Below, in pieces: positions 11,030 to 21,745 of a DNA stretch of 64,000 nt (position 1 is the stretch's first letter; every line of letters begins with the position of its first letter). The notes under the pieces are model-generated. The model saw nothing but the letters and a program-made list of their open reading frames with translations, was not told where the DNA came from and did not search any database. The position numbers and the translations under genes were made by a program. The DNA is from Timema cristinae (lineage: Eukaryota > Arthropoda > Insecta > Phasmatodea > Timematidae), in NCBI GenBank assembly GCA_039000515.1, contig JBCFYV010000100.1, positions 29,934,421 to 29,998,420 of the forward strand, written 5' to 3'.

Positions 11030-11155
11030 GCACCGCGTCTTACTACCCATTCGGGCTACACGCACTTACGCTAATGTATAATGGTAGGGTGATTGTGAGA
11101 TGAAATGGAGGACCTACAGTTTAATGTGGAATCCGAACCACGGTGGAGGCCTGGC
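10963..11155 (-). mobile_element. SINE, family A, 5'-truncated, with long ATT tail
   Basis: The minus strand keeps only the family A 3' half: GGTCCTCCATTTCATCTCAC, the CACCCTACCATTATACATTA region, and the shared tail ending in about 22 ATT units (10963-11029). The duplication TACTTTAGTT lies at 10953-10962 and 11156-11165. The tRNA-like promoter is lost. Confidence 0.88.
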
Positions 11156-11165
11156 TACTTTAGTT

Positions 11166-11930
11166 GTTTATTAAGGTAATACATTTAGCCTTTAATGACG
11201 TAGCCGAACTAGTAAATTCCAGAAAATTAACGATGCTTGGTGTCACAGGATCAATTCAATTTTTTTAAATAACTCAATCAATGATGTTATGACATTGGGA
11301 ACCTTGTAATAATAGTGTCCATTTATTTACTGATTAGCGTAAATAATGTATAGATATTAATATTACGGTAATATATATAGATTCATGTCTGATGGGACCC
11401 TAGCTAAATTACGAATGATACTGACCAAGCTTTTAAATATTTGTTTTCGTGTTTGTCCGAAAAAAATTGTTAAATACCTTATTTAACAAAAAATAGCTTC
11501 TTTATTTGAATTTATAAGATGGAGGACTAACCGATTTATTAACTTCGTGGGTGGTATATATATTTCTTAACTATTCTGGTTGGTCCATCGTCAGAAACTT
11601 TTTATTGGAATATTTCACTCAAAGTTTTATAAACAAACACAAGTTTACATCGGCACACGACCTACACATTATCTTGATCTAGAGCAACCGATCTGACACT
11701 AAAAAGCCAAACATAACGTCAAGCATGTTGCTATCTGGGTTAATAGGACGTTAACAAACATAACTAAATCAGTGTAGACAACGTTTGGGAATGAACGGGA
11801 TAGTTCCCTAGAACTGTATTCGATTTATATAGTCTAGGGGGAAAACCCCCATTAATATCTTAATTGAAAAGGTAAAAGTGAAGAAAATCACTTATAAATA
11901 TAGGCCTTTATGTGTAGTTTATATTATATC
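11166..11930. other. AT-rich unassigned DNA
   Basis: No recognisable gene, tRNA-like box or repeat end. Confidence 0.45.
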
Positions 11931-11939
11931 TACTCTATG

Positions 11940-12295
11940 GCATTAAGAAACCCAAGAGTTCATTGACGCACCTACAAAAGTGCGACTCCTTTTCATAATA
12001 ATTATATTGAGCTATCTCTACCCAATCCATCTTTTTATACCCGATCTCTATCTTGAGATATTTATATCCAGTCCGCCTAATTACAACTTATCCCCATATT
12101 GAGCTAGTTCTACCCAGTCCATCTCATTACACCCTATCTCTTTCAGGTCCATTCAATTGCTATGCTCCCAGTTTCGATTAGGTCTTCCCAATGGTCTATT
12201 CCCATAGAGTTTACCAGTCAATACACCGAACACTGTTCTAGAATCTTCCATTCGTGTGGCATGTCCTGCCCATCGTAATCTACAAGATGTGATTA
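11940..12295 (-). mobile_element. LINE C-terminal fragment with three 46-bp units
   Basis: The minus strand carries the same ORF end as at 2.6 kb: ACGATGGGCAGGACATGCCA, SNP-worn codons through the region that reads RRWED elsewhere, then the amplified segment. The segment is present three times (about 11997-12145), with TTGAGCTA or TTGAGATA at 46-base spacing, followed by final codons near 11945-11980. It is an intermediate between the one-unit copy and the large arrays at 55 and 58 kb. Confidence 0.75.
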
Positions 12296-12563
12296 TCCTT
12301 AAAAAGGTCTTAAGATGAGTATAAAGTATTTAACTCATCATTATGTAACCTCTTTCGCTCCCCAGTAGCCTCATCCCTCTTTGGACCATATATATTTTTA
12401 AGCACTTTGTTTATAATATATGTTTAATAATTAATGTAACGATATTAAAATCTTTATTTTAACTGTGAAATTATTTTCATTACTCTATGTAAATAAATGT
12501 TTTCTAAATTTGATAATTTTATATTTTTTAACGATAAGGCTATACCTATAAATTATATTAACG

Positions 12564-13045
12564 ACTAGATAGCTGTTGCCCGCGGCTTTGCTCGCGTGGA
12601 AGTTGATTATATACAAATACGAAAATATACATATGTATTTACAGATTAATTTAAAATATTACGTTACGTTTATGACATAACTTGACCTAAGATCAAAAAT
12701 AATGCAAGTCCGATAAAAACTTTCACCCCCTTTTTCATCCCTTATTAAATAAAATTTCCAAAATTCCTGAAACACGTATTTATTTGTTTTACGTCAATAA
12801 CTGAAATACAAAATTTTGTTTATGTAACTTTCAAAGTGACGGACTTTCATACATATTATCATACATATTTTCATCCCCTATTTTGACCCCTTTGGGGTGG
12901 AATTTTCTAAAATCCTTTCTTAGTGGGTGCCTACATAACAAAATGAATATACAGTCCGAATTTCATGCTTGTAGCCTTGATAGTTTGCGCTCGGCGATGA
13001 TGAATCAGTCAGTCAGTCAGGAGATGTTATTTTATAAGTATAGAT
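12564..13045 (+). mobile_element. Arthropod-type interspersed repeat (GCCCGCGGCTTTGCTCGCG)
   Basis: Begins CTAGATAGCTGTTGCCCGCG. It contains TTTCACCCCCTTTTTCATCC and TTTGGGGTGGAATTTT and ends with CAGTCAGTCAGTCAGGAG then TTTTATAAGTATAGAT. I recognise this layout as a widespread arthropod repeat, probably the 3' end of a non-LTR element, but I am not certain of its class. The 76-codon frame at 12883 lies inside it and is not a gene. Confidence 0.65.
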
Positions 13046-13059
13046 CATACGAACTCATT

Positions 13060-13560
13060 ATCAAACGAATAACTTTTATAGAAGCCACGTATACTATCAA
13101 TAAGATTTTATAGAGAAAATTATCGGGAGGACACTTTTATTTATAGTAGCATCGGTTAACAATTACGAAGGACCATCATCACTTCATTCAAGAACATAAA
13201 ATATATAATATAACGTGAGCGTTGGGTCGTTCATACTTCACCGTGTGAATCCCGAGTTCTTTTAAGGCTGCTCGGGTGCATTGCTGATAAAACAAGATTG
13301 AAAATTCACACAGAATGGTCAAGGTTTTTATTATTAAAAATAAAACATACAAAATGATAGAATTAAATTAACTACAACTAAAATGTCACTGAATTAAATA
13401 ATAAGAATATTAATTATTAAGTATGTAAGTTAATAATAGAATGAGAGCACATAAAAAGGAATTCATTAAATAAACATTATTAATAACAATATAGTAACAA
13501 TCTGTGTGACGACCGATTCACTACTATAGCCTGCTTTCACCTGTGTATACTTAATTCGAC
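13060..13560. other. Unassigned AT-rich DNA
   Basis: Nothing recognised apart from AT-rich sequence; a short CG-containing patch lies near 13215-13280. Confidence 0.4.
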
Positions 13561-13649
13561 ACTTGTCCCCGCGCATGACACACTGCGCTGACCCGCTTTA
13601 CACGAATGTTGGATTCGTTGATCCTCTACCGAGCACGCCCACCAACTTG

Positions 13650-13800
13650 CCAGACAGGCTAGCCCACATAATGGACATGCTGGTCCATATATTGGACACG
13701 CTAGCCCACTCATTGGACACTCTGGTCCATTCACTGAACATGCTGGTCCACTCACTGGACACGCTGGCCAATCCTTGGACACACTGGTGTTTCGCTTATC
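13650..13800. repeat. 21-bp minisatellite
   Basis: About seven units of a 21-base motif (ACGCTGGTCCACTCACTGGA plus C). Because 21 is a multiple of three, long frames run through it on both strands, reading as heptads (LVHSLDT on plus, CPxxGPA on minus). The frames end where the repeat ends and have no recognised domain, so I treat them as repeat-driven. Confidence 0.85.
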
Positions 13801-14279
13801 ACGTTGCCTACTCCCGGACACGTTAGCCAGGACACACCGGTACACTCACTTAACTTGGACTGGGGTTCCTTTGAAATTCTCCATTTCTAGAATACTGGGT
13901 TGGATATAATAAACCCAAACTCTTCCAGAAATGTCCTTACTTTCAACTACGCCCTTCCTCCCTAGCCTTAGCAGTGAGACTGGCTGCATACCTGTTAAAC
14001 AAGGAGGGAGATAGAGAGAACAAAGCGAGCAGTTAGGGTATACAAGGAGAAGCACGCCGGTCCCGTTGTCAGACACTAATAATCCTTACAACAATTTTTA
14101 TAGCACAATACATTTGTGAATAATTGCAAGTTGGTGCAATACCCAGGATGATCAAATGTAGTCATTTGTCTTTAAACTACCTGTTATAGATAAGGTATAG
14201 GTAAGCTTTTTAACATATGTCTCCCACAGCGATTATTACATGAAAAGGGTGTCAGTCTAATATTTTTTATTTACTTGTG

Positions 14280-14405
14280 ACAGGAGGTTCAAAGTTCAAA
14301 CCCCGGCTAGTGTACTAAGCTGAATTTTCTAAAAGGTTGGATGTATAAACACACTTTCTTCTAAATTCTATCTCGCTCACCCTTTCCCAGTGTAACGGAG
14401 CAAAG
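14280..14405 (+). mobile_element. Degenerate SINE, family B
   Basis: B-box region AGTTCAAACCCCGGCTAGTG followed by TGTACTAAGCTGAATTTTCT and ACTTTCTTCTAAATTCTAT in family B order. Head and tail are not readable. Confidence 0.45.
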
Positions 14406-15090
14406 TATTAATTTAACCCCAGCTAACTACCCGTCCATGCTAACTGTAGATCCAACGAATATCGCAATAGTGTTTTTAAGAAATATTACTTATAATTTTA
14501 AATTAATATCAACATATTTTAAAGATATTGTAGCATTTTTGTATGCGTTATACACACGCGAAATAGAATAAAATTTAATATTTTTATTAAATTAATTCTT
14601 TATTTTATTAGTGAATAATTGTCAAATAGTTGATTTTAATTAGAATAATCGATATAAATTTAAAACATTTTTTATTTAGCATCAGACAACATTTCTCTTT
14701 TTCTGAAATTTTCAGTAAAAATAGTACCATCTATTTTAAGTTTCTTCTTAATATTCCTTTAACAAATTAAAGTTTTCCAATCCAGAAAAAAATATATTTC
14801 CCTCCAACAAATACTATTGATAAAGGATATGTGTTTTATTTGTGACAGCTTATGACAGTAAATTGAGACCAAAGGCAAATATTTAAAATTGTACAAATTT
14901 ACAATTTAGCGGACTTTTTATATCATACCACTTAAGTTTGGGTAGCCGAAAAATGGCGTTTATTTGTCAACTTTAATAACAAAATTTAACTTTTTATCTA
15001 ACGTAATCCAACCAATTTATCTAACAAAAATCAGGATATTGCTATAAACATTTAATTACTCTAATCGAGTTGAAGTAGCTAGTAAAAAAA
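14406..15090. other. AT-rich unassigned DNA
   Basis: Very AT-rich; no gene or repeat family recognised. Confidence 0.45.
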
Positions 15091-15095
15091 AGTCT

Positions 15096-15230
15096 TACAT
15101 TTGCGTTCAGGTAGAGCTGAGAACTATTTAATAAATATCAACCTCAGTCCACTCAGCCAGGATTAAACCCCTACCTCTCTGTCGTCAGCAAATAAACTGG
15201 ATGACATGATGTTTAGTCATGGGTCCACTA
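15096..15230 (-). mobile_element. Degenerate SINE, family B
   Basis: The minus strand shows a head region (CATGACTAAACATCATGTCA), B box near GGGTTTAATCCTGGCTGAG, then CTGAGGTTGATATTTATTAA. The tail is absent. Confidence 0.45.
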
Positions 15231-15329
15231 ATGTGAAGAATTATTATTAAATTATTTCAAACTCCCTCATGATTACTCAGAGGAATGTAATCTGCTGATT
15301 GCAAATTACTCTGGATTTAAATGGAGTGT

Positions 15330-15645
15330 GGGGGACGCAAAAAAAAGGGCTTTTTTTTTTACAAAATACATCAAATATTGCTTTAGTAGAAACAAAGAGT
15401 TTAATTTTCTTTATATGGTGATATCAACAGTTGTTGAATATCTGTCATGAACATAGCGGCATTTGATGAAAAACTTTTTAAATTAAGATAAAAAGTTGTA
15501 AATAAATACAAGGACACACTTTACAGATATTCAGCAACTGTTGATATAAATGTGTCAATAACAATAAACTCTCATGTTTTTACGGAGAAATATTTTATTT
15601 ATTTTGACATAAAAAAGTTTTGTTACAAAATCTGTAAAAAAAACA
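15330..15645. mobile_element. Possible MITE with long inverted repeat
   Basis: GATATCAACAGTTGTTGAAT (from 15420) is matched in reverse complement by ATTCAGCAACTGTTGATAT (about 15527-15545), arms of about 26 bp around a ~75-base loop. Weaker pairing may extend outward to A/T runs at 15345 and 15635. No confident target duplication. Confidence 0.5.
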
Positions 15646-15923
15646 CTCTATTTTTACTCGTTTCCTTCATTCCCACCTTAATTCCAGCTGATAGGGAAAT
15701 ATAATTTGTTCATGATTGGATCCCGTCAGCCATGTAGTATGTTTTTTGTCATAAGATTGAATCTTCCCATTGAATTTTGATTCACGTTTCTGATTTTAGC
15801 CTCCAAAGATAAGTTCAGAAGTGAAATTCAAATTTCAAAATTAATGCATTATGTTGAAAATTTTAATACTTTATAAAATAGACATTACATTTGAAACCTA
15901 TGGTGGACTATTTAATTTAGGGC

Positions 15924-15925
<2 letters not shown>

Positions 15926-15957
<32 letters not shown>
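15926..15957. repeat. TTA microsatellite
   Basis: About ten TTA units with no attached SINE body. Confidence 0.9.
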
Positions 15958-15958
<1 letters not shown>

Positions 15959-16604
15959 GGTGTTTCTCAACAAAAAGTTTAGATATATTTTAGTGTAATA
16001 ATCTGCAACCATCGCTGTAAATATCCCTAGTTGTAATATATTTATAAAGTGTCAACTATGGATATATGACTAGACGCATGAATATATGTAAGCACATTGA
16101 TTGACTCTTCTATAGCTGTCGGTAAGGTAGGTACTTACTATGAAATATTGGCCTATAAACTGACTTTGCCACACATACTTATTATAATATTGAAGTAATA
16201 CTCTCGTGAAATAGAAAGTAAAACACAGCTGAGTGGATAAGACAAAAGGAAAGGTTTTAAGTTCAAAGGTCACGTGCCCTCTAGAATCGTTAGAAGAGAT
16301 AGAAAAAAGAGAGAAAAAAAACTACCGAAGATTCACATTTCCATTTCATAAATACTTGATAAAATGAAATCCCTGTCGATCAAAGGAACGGGACGAAGAG
16401 TAAATCGTTACAGGCGCGGATTCGAAAGTGTTTTGTCTGCTGCATTAAAATGTTTATATATCAGTGGTGATGAGTTCCACTCATAAATATGAAACTGGAA
16501 TTTTATTTTTCAGTCAAAACGATGGTATCAATCATTTAAAGTTAACTCTCTAAATTTAGAGACCATGAATATTATCAACATCTTAGCCTCAATACCTCTC
16601 CTCA

Positions 16605-16850
16605 TGGTTCCTATTTCTGAAAGATAAAAACTAGCCGAGCTACTAGATCAGAATCCACTCTATAGATGTATATTCCCATACATAGATCTCAAACATATGC
16701 TCGTTCTTTTACTGTCCTGGTATCATAGGCTTGGAACAAACTAGATAACTCTACTCGTCAACTAACATCTAGACTCCCCTTCAAGTGTGAGGTTAAACAA
16801 TTTATTTTGTCTAATAAACTAAACTGAGTTCCTGAAATTACTTGAGCTCT
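16605..16850 (+). mobile_element. LINE reverse-transcriptase C-terminus (second LINE type)
   Basis: The plus strand reads as one frame with two stops: KIKTSRATRSESTL, then IPIHRSQTYARSFTVLVS, then AWNKLDNSTRQLTSRL and FKCEVKQFILSNKLN. This is the standard end of many non-LTR ORF2 proteins (a TRS motif, an R-x-x-x-R-S-F motif, AWN-x-L, a FK-x-x-V/L-K end). The core domain is missing and the stops show it is dead. A family A SINE sits about 60 bases downstream, within what looks like its 3' UTR. Confidence 0.8.
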
Positions 16851-16902
16851 AAATGAGTATGTGAATGAGCGTGAGAATGTTTTCTACTTATTTGACTATT
16901 CC

Positions 16903-16908
<6 letters not shown>

Positions 16909-16940
<32 letters not shown>

Positions 16941-17216
16941 TAGCACCGTGTCTTACTACCCGTTCGGGTTATACTCACGCTAATGTGTAATGGTAGGGTG
17001 ATTGTGAGATGAAATGGAGGACCTACAGTTTAACATGGAATCCGAACCACGGTGGGGGCCCTGGCATTCCCCACATTCACAAGTTGTGATTAATACACAT
17101 CTTGCCAGAGGTGAGGGAAGGGTTTGGTAATCAGATAAATCTGTACCGGACCGAGGATTGAACCCCAGAACACCAGTACTGAAGACGACACCTTACCTCT
17201 ATGCCGCCAGGTCACC
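16909..17216 (-). mobile_element. Full-length SINE, family A, with TSD
   Basis: The minus strand begins GGTGACCTGGCGGCATAGAG and carries the B box near GGGGTTCAATCCTCGG. It has the full family A body, the shared tail and an ATT tract. A 12-bp duplication TATTCCTTTATT flanks it (16897-16908, 17217-17228). It lies just downstream of the LINE end, so the LINE is older. Confidence 0.92.
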
Positions 17217-17450
17217 TATTCCTTTATTCCTTTATTAAATTGTATTTCAATAAATGTAATAGTGTATGTTGTATTCAAAACTAGTTAAGTGGAAGAGAAG
17301 GCTAACGCCTTAACTCGCCAGATAAATAATTATATTATTATTATTATGAATATACGATGAAAAATGATGTTAGCCGTGAATAGCTCTCACTAAAACATCC
17401 TAGCCCAGCGCCAATAATTTAATTATTTCATCAACATTACAGTCCATTTT

Positions 17451-17651
17451 TCATAGGAAGAGCGTTACATGACCACTAGAAAATATACTAGATCTACTTT
17501 CACTTATTAATACCTAAAGTTATATTATTCATAGCAGACATTTTATAATTACACTACTAATACTATAAAATAACACTAATAATAGTAAAATGTTATCAAC
17601 AATTGACAACCAAACACTATGTTTTTATTCTATAAAAAGCTCTTCCTATGA
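17451..17651. mobile_element. Possible short MITE
   Basis: TCATAGGAAGAGC (17451-17463) and its exact reverse complement GCTCTTCCTATGA (17639-17651) bound a 201-bp AT-rich interval with no coding frame. The size suits a MITE. No clear target duplication was found. Confidence 0.45.
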
Positions 17652-18207
17652 TAATTGGTGAAATTTGTAGCTATTTTATTAGCCGTTTGGCTATTTGCAT
17701 ATTTACATTATTGGGTGGAAAAGATAAGAATTTAAAGGATGTGTAGACATAATATTGTGGAAAAGAAAGGGAAACAGCTTTGGAAGAGTCCTATCAGTAA
17801 CCTCTCCCAAGATTCAAACCTTTACCTTCTTGTTACCGGGAAACTAACGAAACTGATGCCTTTTTCCACTAATTCAATGGTGCGGCTAAAGTCCCTTTGT
17901 AAAGTGGCCACTAGTCTTCACCAAACTTATTCCTTAAAAAAAAATATTTTTTTTTAGTATCCATCTGGACGATATATTAGAAGTAGGATTTAAATGGCAA
18001 TGAAAAGGACATTTGTTTGGTCCCAAGGTAATGCATAATGTGTATTTATTTATGTACAGACTTGTTTAATTAACTAAACAAAACTATTTGCCTCTGTGCT
18101 CGTTGTGGGGAATCAGTCTCAAGCCTTGTGTAGAACAAAACTCCTTTAAGAAAATACGCTCTGCTTTAATAAAATATAGACCTGCATAAGGGTGCACACG
18201 GAAAAAT

Positions 18208-18463
18208 GTATCAGTCTTGTTTTGTCTGATTTTATGGTGATGGGGAGGTCGGGGTTCGGATCAAAGACGGGTGTACTGAGTCTTTTCCCTCCCTAAGTTG
18301 TTACTCCTCTACGCAAATGCTGATAATTTTATACTAAACTCAATCTACCCACATAAGGTAAGATAATCTCTAAAACGTTTCCACCTCATCCCTTACCCAT
18401 TAGAGTGATTACATTTACACGCGTAAAACCCTGAACAAGCATTAAGACGCGGTGATAAAAACA
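18208..18463 (+). mobile_element. SINE, family B, diverged
   Basis: Reads TCAGTCTTGTTTTGTCTGAT, then B box GGGGTTCGGATCAAAGACGG, TGTACTGAG, TCCTCTACGCAAATGCTG, ATTAGAGTGATTACATTTAC, and a worn tail ending AAGACGCGGTGATAA. All family B landmarks are in order. Confidence 0.7.
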
Positions 18464-19097
18464 AATCAAATCAAACCAAAACGTTGAGGCTGAATTATTA
18501 TTCATCGTACCAAATTATACACTTTCTCTTGTTTATGTCTTACAGTAAGTAATAAACACACCTTGTGTTCTGGTATGTATATAGCATACAGTGCAAACTA
18601 GTGAGGGGGTTATGACGTTATGGGGCAAAACCCTCTTGCTTGCCCTCCCCCTCACACATCCATTCTCCTTCTCTTCAGTATTCCAAGCTAAGCCCTCAAA
18701 CGTCTGCTCATCAAACGGGCCATATGACGGGGCCCCATACCTACAATCCCTCCTCCCTGGAGAGAGACGGTATACGAATGAATATTGCCTTCTGTTGACA
18801 CGGCCGTGTGATAATACGAACTCCTGGGGTGGTAGAAGTGAAAAGGGTAGGGGGAGGTTAATAGAACGCGCTTTGAGAAGTTGAGAATTGGCAGCGTTAG
18901 CTTGGGTTTACGAGCTTGTCTGAGAATAGTCTGATGTCTTAGTTCTACAACGGTTATTAATAGTTTTACCATCACATTTAAGGGTTTATTGACACATCAA
19001 TAGAAAAGCGGTATTTAAAGTCATGAACTGTAATAACACAACACATATTTTCCCACCGCATTTAGTACCGGATCAGATAAAAGCATACATTCATTAC

Positions 19098-19275
19098 GCT
19101 GGTGGAATAAGGAGGAGGAAGGTAGAATTTTAAAGTGAGTGTACTCACATTTGCATGAAGGAAGAATGGAAAACCAATTATAAAATAAAACCTTCAGTAC
19201 AATCGACCGGGATACTAGCCCTAATCACCCCGTCATCTTCACTCTAATCTATTGCGAAAGTAACTCCTTAAGACA
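19098..19275 (-). mobile_element. Degenerate SINE, family B
   Basis: The minus strand has the B-box region near GGGGTGATTAGGGCTAGTAT, GTCGATTGTACTGAAGG, and TTCCATTCTTCCTTCATGC, in family B order. The 3' tail is lost. Confidence 0.5.
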
Positions 19276-19282
19276 AGGGTTT

Positions 19283-19325
19283 TTAACCGGGGGTATTCAT
19301 ACCCTTTGAACAGATAAAAAAAATG
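19283..19325 (+). mobile_element. hAT-like terminal fragment
   Basis: CAAGGGTTTTTAACCGGGGG followed by TATTCATACCCTTTGAAC resembles hAT ends of the CAGGGGTTCTCAACC kind. The opposite end was not found, so this is a tentative fragment. Confidence 0.3.
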
Positions 19326-19392
19326 TTGTTTAAGGATTGTGTATTTGTAATTTTTATATAAATAAATCACTCAGATTGGTATTGGTTAGTAT

Positions 19393-19485
19393 AAGGCGTC
19401 ACTCTCTCAATATACTGTACTGCTGATGATGGGGTGGGTGGGGTTCGATACCAGTCGGGTGTACCATAGTTGAACCAAGCAAGGA
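19393..19485 (+). mobile_element. SINE fragment, family B
   Basis: GGCGTCACTCTCTCAATATA, then GGGGTTCGATACCAGTCGGG and TGTACCATAG follow the family B head order. It then runs into a 72-bp tandem repeat. Confidence 0.5.
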
Positions 19486-19645
19486 ACCAGTCTTAACTTG
19501 ACTGATTACACAATGACCTTATTTTACAAAATGCACCATAGTAGAACAAAGAAAGATAGCAGTCTTAGTTTAACGGATTACATTATTGGCCTATATTATA
19601 AGTTGTACCATAGTGGAATAATTCAAGGTAAGCTTGCCTTTTCGT
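19461..19645. repeat. 72-bp tandem repeat, 2.5 copies
   Basis: The motif G(T/C)ACCATAGT starts at 19461, 19533 and 19605, an exact 72-base spacing. The units keep CAGTCTTA and A-C-GATTACA landmarks but differ by many substitutions. A related single unit (ACACCATAGTAGAATCAATC then AAGGTAAGCTT) occurs at about 24202-24235. Confidence 0.75.
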
Positions 19646-21420
19646 GACGATACAGGTTTCTTACGCGATCGATGAAAATTGCTGTGAGATCGACTGGTTT
19701 ATCACGATCAAACTTTTGTCTGATCCTTCCTTATACCATTCAGCCACTGAAGTGGTTTTTTTTTGTTTGTTTTTTGCTTATACGTTTTATACCAAGGCTA
19801 TCATAGCGTGTAAGTATGAATGTGATAGCTTGGAGATGAGAGTATGTCAAACCATAGCGATAAACCCCATGCGAGAGATCATTTTACCGTCTACTTGGCC
19901 GAAATTCAAGTATCTAGATCCCAGTCACAGGAAAAACAGGCGAGACTGTTATCTTTGTCCACGTACCCTCCAAGGAGGAAGCAGAGAACAGGGTGCTTTG
20001 TTAGTCTAAATTCACTGACAAAAGAAGTTTACCTTTCCTAAGATATAACACCTGATAATAATTATAATCATAATGTACGATTTTATCTTTACCTTTACTT
20101 GTCTTAACCATCTTATTCATGCGTCTTCTAAGCCATCGTCACAACATAATAAATAGGCTACACAAATTCAAAGCAATAGTAAGGCATTCTGACCCCACTG
20201 TTTCTTCTATATAGGATGAGCTTATGACGTAGGCCATTTTGAATCAAAGTTTGTTCTTTTACTCTTGTTTATAAAGTATAAATTTATTTTTAAAGGTAAA
20301 TGTTTCGTAGATTTTAAAATGTGTAGCTGCGTTTACTTAAACTTTATCTCCAAAATTTTAATTTATTTAAATTTACAATAATATTTTGTTCAAATAAAGA
20401 ATTTTCAAAAATATACCATTTCTTAATTTAAATTATTGTGCCATAGTTACGTTAGTTTTAAATGAAATATTGGAGAAGTATTTTTTATAATATTACATTA
20501 CATAACATAAACATAACATAAAATAATTTTATTAAATTAATGAGACTCATCTTCTTTCAAAGATGAATTCTTGACCACAAAAAAAAATGTGTTCTCAAAA
20601 TCATTCGTACTAGATTTGGGCAATTTTAAATAATATAAATTCTAGATTTACTCAATTAAAATTTTAAAATTCAACTCTACTTTCGATATTTCATATCTTC
20701 AAAATTTTCATTCTTTTAGGTATTTGAGCATACGTTTGGCTTATTTAAAATTAAAAATAATTCTTCATTCTACTATTGAGTAAAAAAAATGTTTATTTTA
20801 TTTTTATCTTAAGAAAATTTCAATAAAATTTATATTGCTGTTCTAATCTTAAAAACTAAGTTTTGCTTAGAAATAAATAATAAATTATCAATTTCTTTCA
20901 CTTTAAACTTTAAAGTAATTATTTTAATTTTGGAGCCATGCTTGGAAACAAAATGGGTCTCTTGTTAAAAAAAATCCCAAAGTTTTTACGAAATGTGAAT
21001 TTTAGACAGATATTTTTTTCTGTTAAATTTGTTCAAAATTTTAATTTTAAAATAATAGGATATACTTCAAATTGGCGTCAATATTTTGATTAAACAAGCC
21101 TAAGATTGTTTGCTTATAACATTAAAACAGTGATAGCCAGTGGGAGGTAGGGAACGAAATAAACTACTAATAATAGTATACATTTATATTTAACATATAT
21201 TGAAATCACCTAATGATAATTAATGTATATGATGCCTTGGTATATCTTATGTGAAATAAAATGATATACTCATTTCAGCTTTAATGGTATCTTTATGTCC
21301 AAAAATACATAGTATGGCTAAGTAAACAATACGTCAACAACCTAGAGAAATTAAAAAGTTTGAAGACATTTTTTCAAGAAATCTAAGAAAAAATCAGGAA
21401 TCTCGATGTAATGTCGATTT
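19646..21420. other. AT-rich unassigned DNA
   Basis: Two overlapping frames at 19644-20041 (121 and 65 codons) have no recognised motif. From 20280 to 21100 the sequence is extremely AT-rich, with no gene or clear repeat boundary. Confidence 0.45.
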
Positions 21421-21439
21421 ATTTGAATAGTTACGCAGT

Positions 21440-21745
21440 GTTAGTGAGTTCAAACCTAATCGAAGCTGACGGATTTTTACTGAGGGACCTAAATCCGTTA
21501 CACAACTTCCTTTAGATGGGAAGTAAAGCCATCTTTCCCATGTCGATAGTGGCATTTAAAAGATTTCTGGAAGGTATATTAAAGTACTTTTCCGGCAAAA
21601 TTGGTAGGCTCTTTCACGCTCGCACCTAGGATTCACTCTGTTTCCCTGGTAAATTATCGGGGGTTAGTGTCGGGAAGGGCATCTGGCAGTGAAACAGGTC
21701 TGCCAAAACAAATATTGCAAATTCTTGTGACCTGCCATAGTTTAA
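21440..21745 (+). mobile_element. Probable retroelement 3' fragment
   Basis: The string GTGTCGGGAAGGGCATCTGG then CAGTGAAACAGGTCTGCCAA is of a type I know from arthropod retroelement 3' ends. An upstream GTGAGTTCAAACCTAATCG could be a worn B box. The class is uncertain. Confidence 0.4.

Noticed and set aside
12883..13113. 76-codon frame including MNQSVSQ
   Set aside because: Lies in an interspersed repeat whose CAGTCAGT run produces the frame.
18591..18975. Opposed 97- and 95-codon frames over a GC-richer patch
   Set aside because: Overlapping on both strands with no motif; typical of a locally stop-poor segment.
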